DNA from: Anthostomella pinea | Lineage: Eukaryota; Ascomycota; Sordariomycetes; Xylariales; Xylariaceae | Length of the DNA stretch: 64,000 bases | Direction: 5' to 3' | Assembly: GCA_963556695.1 (NCBI GenBank) | Contig: CAUWAG010000003.1 | Span: 5,456,001-5,520,000 of the forward strand | Translations under genes and position numbers: made by a program | In this document: positions 21,911 through 34,361 of the stretch, piece after piece | Position numbering within the stretch: the first letter of the stretch is position 1 | Layout of the letters: each line of letters opens with the position of its first letter | Notes under the pieces: generated by a model | Database searches by the model: none | Seen by the model: only the letters and a program-made list of their open reading frames with translations | What the model was told of the DNA's origin: nothing

Positions 21911-23070
21911 AAGTCTTAAATACTTATAAAGGGGGGCCCCGTTTTAAAAAAGTACAATAACAGTCTCATAAAACCTTTTTAAAGTATAAATATAATAAAT
22001 ACAAGCGGCTATTATAAATATATTTCAAGTTAATATAATATGAATTAAATATAATAGTTACGTAATACTATCGCGTTATATAAGTTAATATACTATTTAT
22101 TTATATATAATATATAAATTATAATATCGAATTATTAAAGGGTAAGTATTCATAGTAGTTTATTAAATTGACTAATATTATATTTATTAATAGCTTATTA
22201 ATCGCTCAATAATTACTATGTAAATATTACGGTTGATATAAAATTACTATTAAGTTTTAGTAATATGTTATTACAGTTAAATATATTTGTATTTTGTAGT
22301 AATAAAAATAATATATCAATTAAGTAATACCACTTTATTATTACTTTTTAAATTACGTAATCGTTATGATCAGAAGCTTAATATAATATTAATAAAACAT
22401 TTTATTAGCTTTAAAAGAGTTTTGGTTTCAATAAAGTAGTTAGCTTTTAATAAAGCGGCTAGCTTTTAGTATAATAGCACTATTACTTATAATAGCGAAA
22501 TAATTACGCAAGTTATTTAATTATTTATTTTTCCGTAGTAATATAATTAATAAGGTAAAGATAGTAATAAAGTTATTACAAATACTTTTATTATACAAAA
22601 ATTAATAAATAAACTAAAATTAAATTTGGTTACAAATTATTGAAATTGCAAGTATATTTTAATAGTTGGCTTGATAAAGCAAGTATTGAAACACCTTTTT
22701 GATACGCAGTTTTAACTAAATTAATACCGTATTCCACGCTTATTACTTGATGGATCCAATATATATAAAACTATTATAAGTCTTTGTACACCCTTTATTT
22801 ACTAAGTAAAAGGTGCTTTTGTTATAAATAAAATAAGTATTAAAGACGCTTTTTTATATATAAGTTGCTCATCAGAGTGTATTTATTTTACAGTATTAAT
22901 ATTTTTTCATAATATTCGAAAATTAAATGCGGCATACCAGCCATGCCTAACAAAGACTTATAAAAGGTAATTATAACTTTTATTTAATTTAATTTAAAAG
23001 TATACTTTATATTAGCCCTTTTCTTTATTTTAAGTGGTGACTTTTAATATAATCCGCGTTCAAAACGTTT

Positions 23071-23326
23071 TGTCACGATTTCGTAAATGTATCTGAAGGA
23101 TACAGGGACATTTATTGACTATTAACGTATAACAAACTCTGGTTGAAGGAAAAGAAAGATCTGGTGATGCACCCAATTTGGTAGGCAGCTAGATGTGGGC
23201 AGTCGTCTCCCACCAGACCCACCAGAGCATAGATCAACCTATCGTCCGATCAGTCACGTGCTCAGTCACGTGACCAGGGAACTATAGGAACCATTGCTAG
23301 ACCTGATGGATAGTAGAACCATCACA
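23071..23326. mobile_element. Probable solo LTR, 256 bp
   Basis: A GC-normal island inside AT-rich DNA. It begins TGTCACGAT and ends ACCATCACA, so the ends are TG..CA with an imperfect inverted match (6 of 9). Flanks are CGTTT on the left and AGTTT on the right, a 4-of-5 target-site match. Inside are CAGTCACGTG repeated at 12-bp spacing (about 23,252-23,273). Boundaries are less certain than for the neighbouring solo LTR. Confidence 0.5.
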
Positions 23327-23606
23327 AGTTTACGCTATTTAATAGCGACAATATTACTAAGCTAACCTTACTTTTGAAATGAATAAGTAATAATACCGTG
23401 TTTATAATATAAGCATACGATTTAAAGTTTTAAAAACGGTCGTATTTCATAAACTTATATATTATTTTAAGCCTTACTTACTACGTTTAAAAGATATATT
23501 AACCGTATTTATATATAATATGATAAAGACAATCGTTACTAGTATAATAGCTATACTTAACTATTATCAACTTTTATTATCATTAAACGCGGTTTATATA
23601 TAACTT

Positions 23607-24038
23607 TGTTGGATCCATGCAATTCCAGACTGCAAACCATCTATACCAGGACCCACATGTATGATTAGATAAGATAAGATAGTGGATTGAGAGGGCACTT
23701 GGCCAGACCTTCGAGTCCAGCTAGATTCCTCTCAATCCAACCATTGTCACGGCGAGCGTACTGAGGAGCTGGGACATGGCCGGCAGCAAGCAGCTATTAC
23801 TCTATTGACGAGAATATCAAGACTAGAGAGGAAAGGAAGAGAGAGAGAGAGATAGGTACAGTGGGAGGTTGCCCCTTTAAGGGGATCCTCTGGTCAGATC
23901 CTTCCCCTATTAGGAGGTATCCACTTGTCATGTGGGAAGGTCTGTGCAGGCCGCCACAGCCGTCACAACCATCAGCAACATCATGACCTTGACCCCATAC
24001 TCGAGTATTATGATTGATCGTTCAAGCCTGTTCCAACA
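23607..24038. mobile_element. Solo LTR, 432 bp, with 5-bp target duplication
   Basis: The island starts TGTTGGA (23607-23613) and ends TCCAACA (24032-24038), a perfect 7-bp terminal inverted repeat with TG..CA ends. It is flanked on both sides by AACTT (23602-23606 and 24039-24043), the 5-bp target-site duplication expected of Ty1/copia or Ty3/gypsy elements. Base composition is normal while both flanks are AT-rich. It has no internal coding region, so it is a solo LTR left by LTR-LTR recombination. It contains a GAGAGAGAGAGA run near 23,842. Confidence 0.85.
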
Positions 24039-24780
24039 AACTTAAATAATTACCGGGTAAGTGACGGTATTAATATATGCTGCTTTAATTATATATTATT
24101 TATTCGCTACTTAAATATATATATAACTGTTCATTTATACAAGCCGCGTATATATCACGGTAAATAAACTCAAAAATGATTAGAAAAACTATTTAAATAT
24201 AATATAAAAAGACAATAAGTAATTTTAATATAGAAAAATATCTCTTTCATTTTTGAGAAATATAATTAGTTTACGTCGTAAGTAAGGTGGGAAAATACAA
24301 ATAGTAATATTACTTAATATCGTATTGTATTATAACGAAGTTGATTATTATATAGTAATATTATAATAATTACAAATCTTCAATATAGTTTTGTATATAA
24401 TATTTTATTCTATTTTTAAGTACTTATTATTAAACAAAGTAATATAAATTAATAATGTTATATTTTTATCTTGTAATTCTATTTTTCAGAAAATTTTAAT
24501 TAAAACGTATATTTTATATATTTCAATAGTTGAGTTACAAATTTACTAGCAAAATTTACTGTATTAAATTTAGAATAATTAAATAAAGAAGAAAGATATC
24601 AGTAGAATTCAAATATACTCTCTTTTTTATTTTCATTTTGAAGAACATATAAGTTCAATTATGAGGAACCTTTTACAATTCTCTTATTACTATTCGTAGC
24701 AATATCGTATTAGTTAGTATTGTATCGTAATATACCATTACGATTCTAAATATCATATTTTTCGGACCCTGGATGCAAGG

Positions 24781-25900
24781 CCAAGCGATCTTGAATGCAG
24801 CTTTTTAATGTGCGGGCGGCTGATGCATCTGCCGTCGCCAAGATCGTCTCAGAGAATTAAAGTCAGCTACGACATTGAGTACAAATCCTACTAATCAACC
24901 CGCTGAGCAAAGTGGCGTCTCATCAACCCTGCGAAGGTCCAGACGGCGCGCTTGTGGAGAATGGGATTGGCTTTTCGCACCTTATATTGACCAGGGACCG
25001 ACTCTTCAACGTCTGGCCATCCGACATTGACCCGGCTGTCCCAACTCCATCAGAGTCAACAACACTGAACCGTCCATGCGCGGCGATTGCCGTCTCAATG
25101 CATGACAGATTTCGCTTTCTGTCTCCTATTCCTCTTCGCCGTCGAAGGCAATGGCGGTATGGAAGAGGGATGGGAGGGAATTGATCCCATGTGAAAAAGG
25201 ATTGATGTATGCGTCACCATGACATTGACTTGTTGTGGCATACGTCTCCGTACTTATTCCACGATGATGAGTCACCAGAGAAGCCTTGTCTGCTCACCAC
25301 CTGCACTGTGTGTGCTGTGGTGTGCTGCCAGACGTGCGGTGAGTCTGACGGTGGCCACGAGATTTTACCGGAAGCCAGTATCGCACGCTCCTGTAAATCC
25401 CGACGCTGCAAGGCCAGCTGACATTCCCAAACCCGCTCAAAACTCAGCATGCATGTCTCTCATTGACCGCTATGGGTTGAGGCTGAGACTTTAGTTGCCG
25501 CACTCCCAGAGCCCGAAATATCTTCTCAACAACACCAGAAGTTCCAGAACAGACAAGACGGGAGGATCACCCAGCCGGTTGGTCTTCGTAATGGCCTTGC
25601 GTTTCCTCACTAGTTACCAAACCGGTGCTGTTTCGTATGTTTAGGAGCAAATCATGCGGTTTGTTGCCCGAGTCAGCTGCCGTCAGCTCCCCGAGGTAGG
25701 TCTTATAAGTAAGTATTGATGATGACTGTCATTCCGATTCTTTGTATTGTCCAAGCTCGCTACGCCACATTCACATCCACAAAGGAAACACCCATCACCA
25801 AGCTTACACATTTGCACACCCTCTTCTGAGTCTTCTCCCATACCATCAACTCCCCTTTCTACTTCCAGCCGTGACACACATCTCCCTCCTCTCCTTCTCC
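24781..25900. other. Intergenic upstream of alternative oxidase
   Basis: Normal GC returns at about 24,780. Short frames (for example 24,912-25,184) show no domain. The 150 bp before 25,901 are CT- and CA-rich, as in a transcribed leader. Confidence 0.5.
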
Positions 25901-27028
25901 ATGTTATCAAACAAAGTCCACAGCAAACTCTGCTCCCCCAAGCAAGCTACCCAGCTATCCCGAGCTGTGGTACCTCTGCTATCCACCTCTCCACTCGGAT
26001 ACCCCACCGCAATCCGCGTCGGACTCGTCGCATCGACCCAGCAGCGACATGGCAGCAACACCAGGTCCTTCTCATCGACACCGGTGACTCATCTGCGAGA
26101 CTTCTTCCCGGCGAAGGAGACAGAGCACATCCACCGCACGCTGCCGGCATGGCCACATCACGGCTACACCGAGCAGGAGATGCTCGACGTCGTGCCCGGC
26201 CACCGTAAGCCGGAGACGTGGGGTGAGCTCGCTGCGTGGAAGTTCATGCGGTTCTGTCGCTGGGGTATGGATACCTGCACGGGCATGCGCAAGGACCAGA
26301 AGGTCGACAAGAACAACCCCACGACGGCGGTTGCCACCATAGCTCCCCTCACCGAGAGCCAATGGCTCATTCGGTTCCTCTTCCTCGAGTCCATTGCAGG
26401 TGTGCCCGGCATGGTCGCCGGCATGTTACGTCACCTGCGCAGCCTGCGACGATTGAAGCGGGACAATGGCTGGATAGAAACCCTGCTCGAGGAGAGCTAC
26501 AACGAACGAATGCATCTCCTGACGTTCATGAAGATGTGCGAGCCAGGTGCGTAATTTCACAACAAACTTGGTCTTTACCTGCTAACGATTATACCAGGCT
26601 GGTTCATGAAGATTATACTTATCGGCGCCCAGGGCGTCTACTTCAACGGTCTCTTCCTATCGTACATCATCTCCCCCAAGATCACGCACCGCTTCGTCGG
26701 CTACCTCGAGGAAGAGGCAGTCCACACCTACACCATGGCCATTAAGCAGATCGAGGATGGTCACCTGCCCAAATGGGCGGATCCCGACTTCGTCGTGCCC
26801 GATATCGCCGTCGACTACTGGAAGATGCCAGAGGGCAAGCGCACGATGAAGGACCTGATCCTCTACATCCGCGCCGACGAGGCGTGCCATAGAGGTGTGA
26901 ATCACACGCTGGGCAACCTCAATCAGAATGAGGACCCGAATCCCTTCGTCAGCGACTACAAGGAAGGACGCGAACCACCACGGCCCGCCGTGAGACCGGA
27001 GGGCTACGAACGAGTCGACGTGATGTAA
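25901..27028 (+). CDS. aox: Alternative oxidase, mitochondrial
   Basis: Join of 25901-26546 and 26598-27028, giving 358 aa, the normal length. The intron has GTGCGT, TGCTAAC and CCAG. The N-terminus is a mitochondrial presequence (basic, Ser/Thr-rich, [11 protein letters not shown]). The four di-iron motifs are present: LES with E163, NERMHL with E202 and H205, LEEEA with E254, and RADEACH with E310 and H313. AOX oxidises ubiquinol and reduces oxygen to water on the matrix side of the inner membrane without pumping protons, bypassing complexes III and IV. The protein lacks the plant-type regulatory Cys, as in other fungi. An open frame continues upstream of ATG 25901 but without an earlier ATG. 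Expression is usually induced when the cytochrome chain is blocked; no site for this is asserted. Confidence 0.97.
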
Positions 27029-29947
27029 ACGTCTCACACCCAATTGTGCTAGGATAAGTGGTCATTTCCAGAGTTCATGCCCGGCCAGCGATCGAGCTGG
27101 CGGACGGTTCGGATGTTGATGTGTGTAGGATACGGCGTTCTGGTCTTTGTTGTTGTAAGAAGGATACCCGGGGCCTGATCAGGCTTATAGATCGGCTACA
27201 CAGTATACCCATAGACTCGAGGACCGAGGAGCGTCTGGCACGGCGTTCTTCCAGGTCCCATTTCCCCACTCAACTGAATAGAATATCTCAGCTTTTTCCC
27301 ACTCTTCAACCGATACGGAGATACATTTGCAAAATGACGGATACAATTGCGACGTTCTCGAAGAATCAATCATTGGGTCAACAGGTGAACAAAGAGAGAT
27401 TGATCATTGAAACAGATGAGGTGGATTCGGGCTGACACGCAATGGATTATCGCCGTTGAGCCTCGAGGATGTTCGGTTGGACACCTGGCAGGTGGACGGC
27501 AACGAATCAGCCAGGCCAAGTTCGGCGAGAGAGGCGGGGACCTGCAGATCGTAGGAATAGCCTCAGTGACAGCATATGTCATACTGGAGTCATTCCCTCT
27601 CCCATCAGCGGGCATGTAGCGGTAAGAAATGCGCACCTGATACTGTATTCACTTTGTTACAGTAAGCAGGCACAAATGAAACTCACCGTAGCACAAGACA
27701 GGGAACATCGCTGTTGGTGATATGACGGAAAAGCGCCCGTCTGTAGATCATGAGAAGGCTTCGAGAAAAGTTCTGGAATGGCGACCCTCGCGTTGATCCT
27801 ACGCGGAACGAGATGAGATCAGATGGGTCGAGGCGTTGAGATGACGAGGGTTATTTATACCCGTCGAGGTCAGCATCCCAAACTCCAAAATCCAGATGGC
27901 AAAGGGACTTTGCGGCACGGTCACCCACACAGCCACGATCTGCGTGTGTAGGGGTCCAGGGTCCCGCCTCATGATCTGATCAGGCAGGTCGACCATAGGG
28001 ATAGTGATGGTGCATCCACCGCACCTCTCATCAGTCATAACTCATAACATGATGTCAGCGAGTGATACTATGGTTGCTCGTTTCAAACTTGAGTACCCGG
28101 ACCAGTCGATTGTGGGCCGGCGCCAACAACCGCCGATGATTCGAAACCCTGTGGCCGGTCTGCCGGTATGAAGTGAAGGACCGAGGCCCGATGAGAGGAT
28201 GCATCAGTAGATAATCCACTATTCGATCGATGATAGCTGATCAAATGACAGGTTGGCATCTGGCATCTGGCATCTGGCATCATGAGCTGGGCTGGGGCGA
28301 GTAGGTAGGGCGGACAGGCAGAACAGGCAACCTAATAATAATCCTCGCTCACTGCCTCAATAGGTATGGATGCCTAAAGTCCGTGGACATGGCCGCGCGG
28401 AAACTCGTCAGTGAACGCTGAATCGGGCAGGCTTTCCAGATGCAGGTCTCTGTCTTGCAGCTCTTCCATCATCCCTCAATGCTGAAGCTTCTTGGCAACG
28501 TGGCTGTCTGTGATTTGGCTCTGCCGGCGCTCGACATGGCAAGAGCAACGGTCGTCTACCTAGAGAGATGATAGATCCAACAACCTTGGAAGGTAGGATT
28601 GCATGTGGCTGGGCTACGATGTACGATGAAGAAGCCGTAGGGCGTAGGGCAGAGACAGGTGGGGGGCATGGAATGGTACCTTCCATGGCTTGGCAGGTTA
28701 GAACTTAGAACTTTTAGGGGTCATTCTTTGGCGTCTGGCATGGCACCTGCAAACAAGTGCCACCTGACCTTCACAGACCCACGGGCCACGGCACAGACAG
28801 CACCTTACTGGCAGTCTGGGGAATGGGAATCGCAATCACTCTCAGAGTCTCCAGCTCAGTCCGTCCATCTCCATCTCCATCTACGCCTCCAGTCGCACAG
28901 TAGTAGCTGTAGGTACTGTCACGACTCACCAGACGAAGCGCCAAGTCGCAAGCTGGATCATTATCCCATCGAAAAGGAAGGAAAGTAGTACTTTTTACTC
29001 CTTACACTACGATCCGGTTGCTTAGTTACCTGCCTGCGCACACATTCCCCGACTCCGACCAGACCAACACGTCGCACACCGTCGACCGTACCGTTCCAAC
29101 CCGTCCGTCGAACAAGGCCACAATCAGATCTCCCAGGTAGCCGATTCTTCGAGTTCTTGAATCCTCGGATTCTCGCAAGCCAACAGCTAGGCTATTTCGA
29201 TATTTATACATTGTCACAGCACGAAGGAAGACGCGGTTGGTTGGTTGTCACTTGCGCCTGAGTCGCAACACCAACAGCCATATTCCACCCACGCCGCATC
29301 ACAACTGCGACGGGTAGTAAACTGCCGCCTGAATCTATTTTGGATACGGACCAAGGACATACGTATATGCTACATATGACAACTCAAAGGGTTAAGTGGT
29401 GCCTTTCAAACATACCATATTGGCTGAAGAAAAGGCACGCGCTTGCTGCGTCGTCAACTTGATTGCACAGCTTCCGAGGCCCTACGACTACTACGAGTGC
29501 TGCTTCCTGAAGCAAGGGGCGTGTATACAGCACAACACTGGCGCACAGCTCTCGCACCAACATTGAAGAGCCAGCCAGCCAATTGTACCCAAGCTACATT
29601 GAAGACACAAGCAGCTGGGCGCCGCGTCTCCCCCATCCCCATCTCCCATCTTTGTCGCCGACCTCGAGTGAGGAACGTCGCCGGCCTGCACCTGGGGATA
29701 CCTACCCGCGCCAACTGTGACTTACCGCATTGTTGCGCCAGGCCTTGCGACATCTCCCGGGATTTCGACTGGAGTGGACTGCTGCGCTGCGCTGTTGGGT
29801 TGGCGACTTGGAACCCGTCAGACTCGCCTAAGCACAGCCCCCTCGACTCGCAGCCGGGCTGCGCCACGCTGCGAGGCAGATTTCACAGCTTGACAGACAA
29901 CCTTGCCAGTCAGACCTGGAAATTCTAAAGACGGAAACAGTTCCATC
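27029..29947. other. Long intergenic region upstream of crz1
   Basis: 2.9 kb without a supported gene. It contains GGCATCT repeated four times at about 28,255-28,280 and CCATCT repeats near 28,863. The last several hundred bp are probably the long 5' leader of crz1, typical of fungal transcription-factor genes; several small upstream ATGs are present. Confidence 0.5.
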
Positions 29948-32130
29948 ATGGATCAACAAGCTACACGGCCGGCTCATAGCCGCTCGCCATCCGCGGGGCA
30001 TCAGCAGCCTCATATAATAAATAGCCACTCGCCTTCGCCTCATCCCTATCAATCTCCGGAAGCATCCATTGGCCTCGGCATTGGTCTCGAGCCCTCGCCA
30101 ACAAACCCCCATTTCGCAACAAACGACTTCACCGACTACAGCGGTGCCAACGGCAGCAACCATTACCTGGGCGCCTCACCGTCACAAGGCTTCCCTCAGC
30201 AGGGTATCGCCGACACAACATCCTTCAACCCGGCGCAAGACTTCGCGCAAACCCAAGGCGGGTTCACGCAAGACCTGCTGGGCGCAGACTTCAATCCTAG
30301 CGGCGACTTCTCCCTGTTTCCGCCATCTACCCAAGGCGACCAGTTCACCACTACTTCCCTGTTCGGCGATATATCCCAGTCGAATCCGCCGTCTCTCAAC
30401 CCAAACGATCTAACCAACATGACTTCTCCGCAAACACATCACTCCCCTACTCCGCCGCACCTCCTCAAGCCTGAACCTGGCTCCGCACACCAATCGCCGT
30501 CCTTCAACCAACACCAGTTCTCGCCCTCGTCTGGCCACCACTCAAGGCATGCGTCATTGGGCCCAGAGGCTGCATTGATGCCAGGCCAGCTGGATTGGAG
30601 TCAAGCTCAGTTCCAGGGACATCGCAGAACACCATCAGAGTACTCTGACGTGTCTTCGAATGCTGCATCCCCGAATTTAAACGGTCACGACGGCTTCTCC
30701 GAACACGGCCACTCCCCAATGCAACGACCTCAAGACGGCTTCTACGATGGCATTCTGGGAATGAACAGCTTCAGCATATCGGACCCCAACCGTAATAGCC
30801 GTAGCCCGTCGCATAGCCCACACATCTCCCCTCGGTTAATTCCTCAACAAATGCCCGAAGCCGGCCACCCAAACCCGAATATGATGTTGAATCCCGGGTA
30901 TCAGAGTGGTCCTGGTCTTGCGTACCCGATGCAGGCGGAGCAGTTCCCTTCACTACCACAAGAAGGCAGTATGGATCAATCAATCATGGCTCCTCCGTCG
31001 ATCAACATCGACTTTGCTCCCATGTCGAGGCAAAACACATTTGAGCCAGCAAAACCAAGACTGGACCAAACTTCGCTGACTCCCCCTGATAGAGGTAATA
31101 CGCCTTGTGACTCTGAGATGAAACCGTGGCTGACGTACTTACAGGACGACCTCGGTCCCGACCTCGCGCGGTCACGGATCCTTTTAACAGCGGCGGGGCT
31201 GTTCTTTCGCGACCTGGTACGCCGGGGGGTCTCTCTCCACATCTGGGTGCTGACCTAGCCGACCGTAGCCGGTCGGGCTCCGAGTCATCGTCAAGGTCTG
31301 GGTCGCTCTCCCCGGCGGACCGATCTGGAAGTGCGAACGCTGCCTCGAGAAGGCGCCAATCCATGTCTTCTGTTCCAAACAATGTGATTGCGCTCCGACT
31401 GGCCGATCCCGAGTATCAGGCGGCTCAAGACAGCGGGAACACGAAACGGGTACAGAAACACCCGGCCACATTTCAGTGTACTCTGTGTCCCAAAAGGTTC
31501 ACACGCGCGTACAACTTGCGCTCTCACTTGCGCACCCACACGGATGAGAGACCTTTCGTGTGTACAGTCTGCGGAAAAGCTTTCGCCAGGCAACATGATC
31601 GGAAACGTCATGAGGGACTCCATTCCGGAGAGAAGAAATTTGTGTGCAAAGGAGATCTCAAGGCCGGAGGGCAATGGGGTTGCGGAAGGCGATTCGCCCG
31701 AGCAGATGCGTTAGGTCGCCATTTCCGCTCCGAAGCAGGTCGGATATGCATCAAAGCGCTATTGGATGAGGAGATGCTCGAGCGTCAACGAATCTGGCAG
31801 GAGCAACGGATGCAAAGCATGGCAGCTCAGAACATGGCCCAGCACGCCGTCATGGATCCCAACATGTATCCCGCAATGGAGCCCACTGGATTCGGCTTGC
31901 CACAGGCCTTGCTAGCCCAATACCCGGCACTAGCCCAGATGAATTGGAGTCAGAACGATATGGGTAACGTGGAAGATGATCCCAGCGGCCGTTCGAGTTT
32001 TGACGCATCGGACTATGACGAAGGCGACGACGGCGGCTACGTCAGCGGGCCTGGCACGGGTTTCGGTGACGGCGGGATGCAACAGAATTTCGGCGACACA
32101 AGCTACTCTAGTGATTATGGTGGTCGTTGA
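29948..32130 (+). CDS. crz1: Calcineurin-responsive C2H2 transcription factor Crz1
   Basis: Join of 29948-31094 and 31145-32130 with a 50-bp intron, giving 710 aa. The long N-terminal part is Pro, Ser and Gln-rich (for example HSPSPHPYQSPEAS). The zinc fingers start at about residue 492: finger 1 FQCTLCPKRF..HLRTH, finger 2 FVCTVCGKAF..HEGLH, and an unusual third finger with an insert (FVCKGDLKAGGQWGCGRRF..GRIC). This trio is the Crz1 signature. The intron removes GTAATACG..TTACAG, without which the frame ends early at 31,258. PSINID (encoded near 30,997) resembles a PxIxIT calcineurin-docking motif; this is inferred. Crz1 enters the nucleus after calcineurin dephosphorylation and activates calcium, cell-wall and ion-stress genes. 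Confidence 0.93.
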
Positions 32131-32847
32131 GAGCCCATAGTAAAGGTTCGTGCTCGAACATCACTTAACGAATAATGGTAGACGATGACACGGCGTTCAT
32201 GTGGATTTGGAAGCATCTGTCTTGTCATACCTATAGAGGCATGCAGTCTAGCAGCGCTCTTCGGCCCGGGGAATTTGAACGAGTCTATCCTTCCTTTAGT
32301 CAGCGAGTCTACTACACCTAGACGGCATGTTAGATACCAAACTGGAGTTTATCCATTTGACTTGATATACGGGTTCTCAGATCCAGCTCATCGCGGCTTA
32401 GTCCCCACTCGTGCATGATTACATTATCAACAACGCGGGGTGTAGGCTGCTTATTGATACAAATCCGCGCGGTGGAATAGATTCCCTGTAAGACGGGTGA
32501 GTTCGCCTGACTGGGAAGTCTGCTGTGCCGCTGTAGACGGCGAGCTGTTCATGTACCCAACCCAACCTTGTGCTATCAGATGTTTTCTTATACCCGATAG
32601 ACGCAGTGCGGTTGGTGATTTGTCATACACTTCTGGCTTCATCGAGTATAAAGAAACACCGAACCATCCTCTCTTCACTTATATCGTGTATCTCGAACAA
32701 ACCGTCAGCCATACTTCCTCTCACGAACAGCATATACATCCATCCCAAGCCACAGGCCTCTTATACTACCATCCAACCCCTTCTAACGACTCGAAAGGGA
32801 CGATAATCATCACTCATTCACTAAAAGTCAGAGTCTCGACCGACACC
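32131..32847. other. Intergenic
   Basis: Promoter and leader of the oxidoreductase gene. The frame upstream of 32848 is open from 32,497 but contains no recognised domain. Confidence 0.5.
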
Positions 32848-34361
32848 ATGCACACCCCCACCACCACCAAAGCCGTCGTCATCGTGGCGCCCGGCAAGGC
32901 GGCCGTGCAAGAGGTGCCGCTTCCAAAGCTGCACGACGGCTATATTCTGGTGAAGGTGCGCGCCGTCGGCCTCAATCCCACCGACTGGAAGAGCATCCAT
33001 GCGCCGACTGCGCCGGCTGGCGCGCGGTCCGGGTGCGACTACGCGGGCGACGTCGTCGAGGTCGGCGCGGGTGTTGATGGGAGGTTTGGGAAGGGGGATC
33101 GGGTCGCGGGGATGGTGTTTGGAGGGTAAGTCGCTGTCTTATTTGGGATGCGAGAGGAGTATGACATGGGCGCCCCTCATTTTGTTTCGAACGTGCGTCT
33201 CGGTGGTTTGAGGATATGGGATGTCTTGTTTGTGGTGTGAGGGAACATTATGGCTGATACGTGTGCCTGTCTAACTTTACAGAAACCCGAAGCAGCTCGA
33301 CAGCGGCGCCTTCGGCGAGTACATCGTCGCGAAGCAGCACCTGCAGATCAAGATCCCGGATAATATCAGCTACGAGGAGGCGGCGACATTGGGTGTGTCG
33401 ATCACGACTGTGGTAAGTACTTTATCCATCACATCACATCACACCACCTCACGGAGTGATACAAGAGCTCACCTGAACCGCGCGCACCACCACAGGGCCA
33501 GGGCCTCTACAAGAAGCTCGGCCTGCCGCTTCCCCCGGCGCAGGACGGCCGCACCATCTTGATCTACGGCGGCAGCACGGCAACGGGCATCTACGGCATC
33601 CAGTTCGCCAAGGCGTCGGGACTGAGGGTCGTCACGACGGCGTCGCCGCGGAACTTTGACTTCCTGAAGGCGCTTGGTGCTGATGCTGTGTTTGATTATA
33701 ACTCGCCGACGTGCGTGAGGGATATTCGGGAGTACACGGGGAACGAGCTGAGGTTGGTGTGGGATTGTGTGGGTGCTGGTGAGATTGTGAGTGACGGCGT
33801 TCCTTGTTCATCCTCCCCTGACCTCCCCTGAAGATGTGGTGTGCCACTGGGATGTGTGTGACTCCCACCAGAGCTTTGTAACTGTCTGCTGCTCTCATGG
33901 CCCCCTTCCTTGCCGTTCCATCAAAACTCACCACCACGAAAAAAAACCGGTGAAATGTATACTACCTTAACTAACCCCTAACCCTCCTCCAGTGCGCAAC
34001 GGCCCTAAGCAACAGCCCCTCAGGCCCAGCCCCCAAATACGCGCACATCACCAAGGTGAAGCGCGAGGAAATCGAGCCGATCAACGCGCGCATCGACGGC
34101 CCGCACTTCACCGTCGGCTATGACGCGCTGGGCGAGCCATACAACCGCATGGGCGTCGAACATACGCCGCAGGCTGACGAGGCGGACCACGCCGCCATGT
34201 TCTGGGAGCTCGTCCGGAAGCTGCTGGAGGCGGGCGACGCGGTAAGGCCGCTGCGGCCGACGGTCAATCGTGGCGGGAGCGGGCTTGAGGGCGTGCTGGG
34301 CGGGCTGGAGGAGTTGAGGGCGGGACGGGTTAGTGGGGGGAAGTTGGTTTATACGTTATGA
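32848..34361 (+). CDS. Trans-enoyl reductase-like medium-chain dehydrogenase (TOXD/LovC type)
   Basis: Four exons: 32848-33125, 33283-33412, 33496-33786 and 33993-34361, giving 355 aa. It shows the MDR order: a GroES-like N-terminal domain (VGLNPTDWKSIH, SGCDYAGDVVEVG, KGDRVAGMVFGGN), GAFGEYIVAKQ, EEAATLGVSITTVGQGLY, and an NADPH Rossmann segment ILIYGGSTATGIYGIQFAK followed by LGADAVFDYN. Zinc-binding cysteines of classical alcohol dehydrogenases are absent, as in the fungal stand-alone enoyl reductases that assist polyketide synthases and in related quinone reductases. No PKS or other biosynthetic gene is nearby, so a secondary-metabolite role is not supported by context. Exon phases match at each junction; intron 3 (206 bp) is long and ends CCTCCTCCAG. 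Confidence 0.88.

Larger units (their letters stand above)
21911..24780. repeat. AT-rich, RIP-like gene-free block
   Basis: About 2.9 kb dominated by TA, TAT, AAT and ATTA words, with no open frame of 60 codons on either strand and sharp borders with normal DNA. TpA is very frequent and CpA rare, the expected outcome of C-to-T mutation in CpA on both strands. This is the usual appearance of transposon DNA mutated by RIP in filamentous ascomycetes. The original element cannot be named. Two GC-normal islands (23,071-23,326 and 23,607-24,038) interrupt it and are listed separately. Confidence 0.8.

Noticed and set aside
33961..33992. Telomere-like CTAACCCCTAACCC
   Set aside because: It is the branch-point and pyrimidine region of intron 3 of the oxidoreductase gene, not a telomeric repeat.
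32848..34361. Secondary-metabolite cluster around the enoyl-reductase-like gene
   Set aside because: No polyketide synthase, P450, transporter or pathway regulator lies next to it; Crz1 is a general stress regulator.
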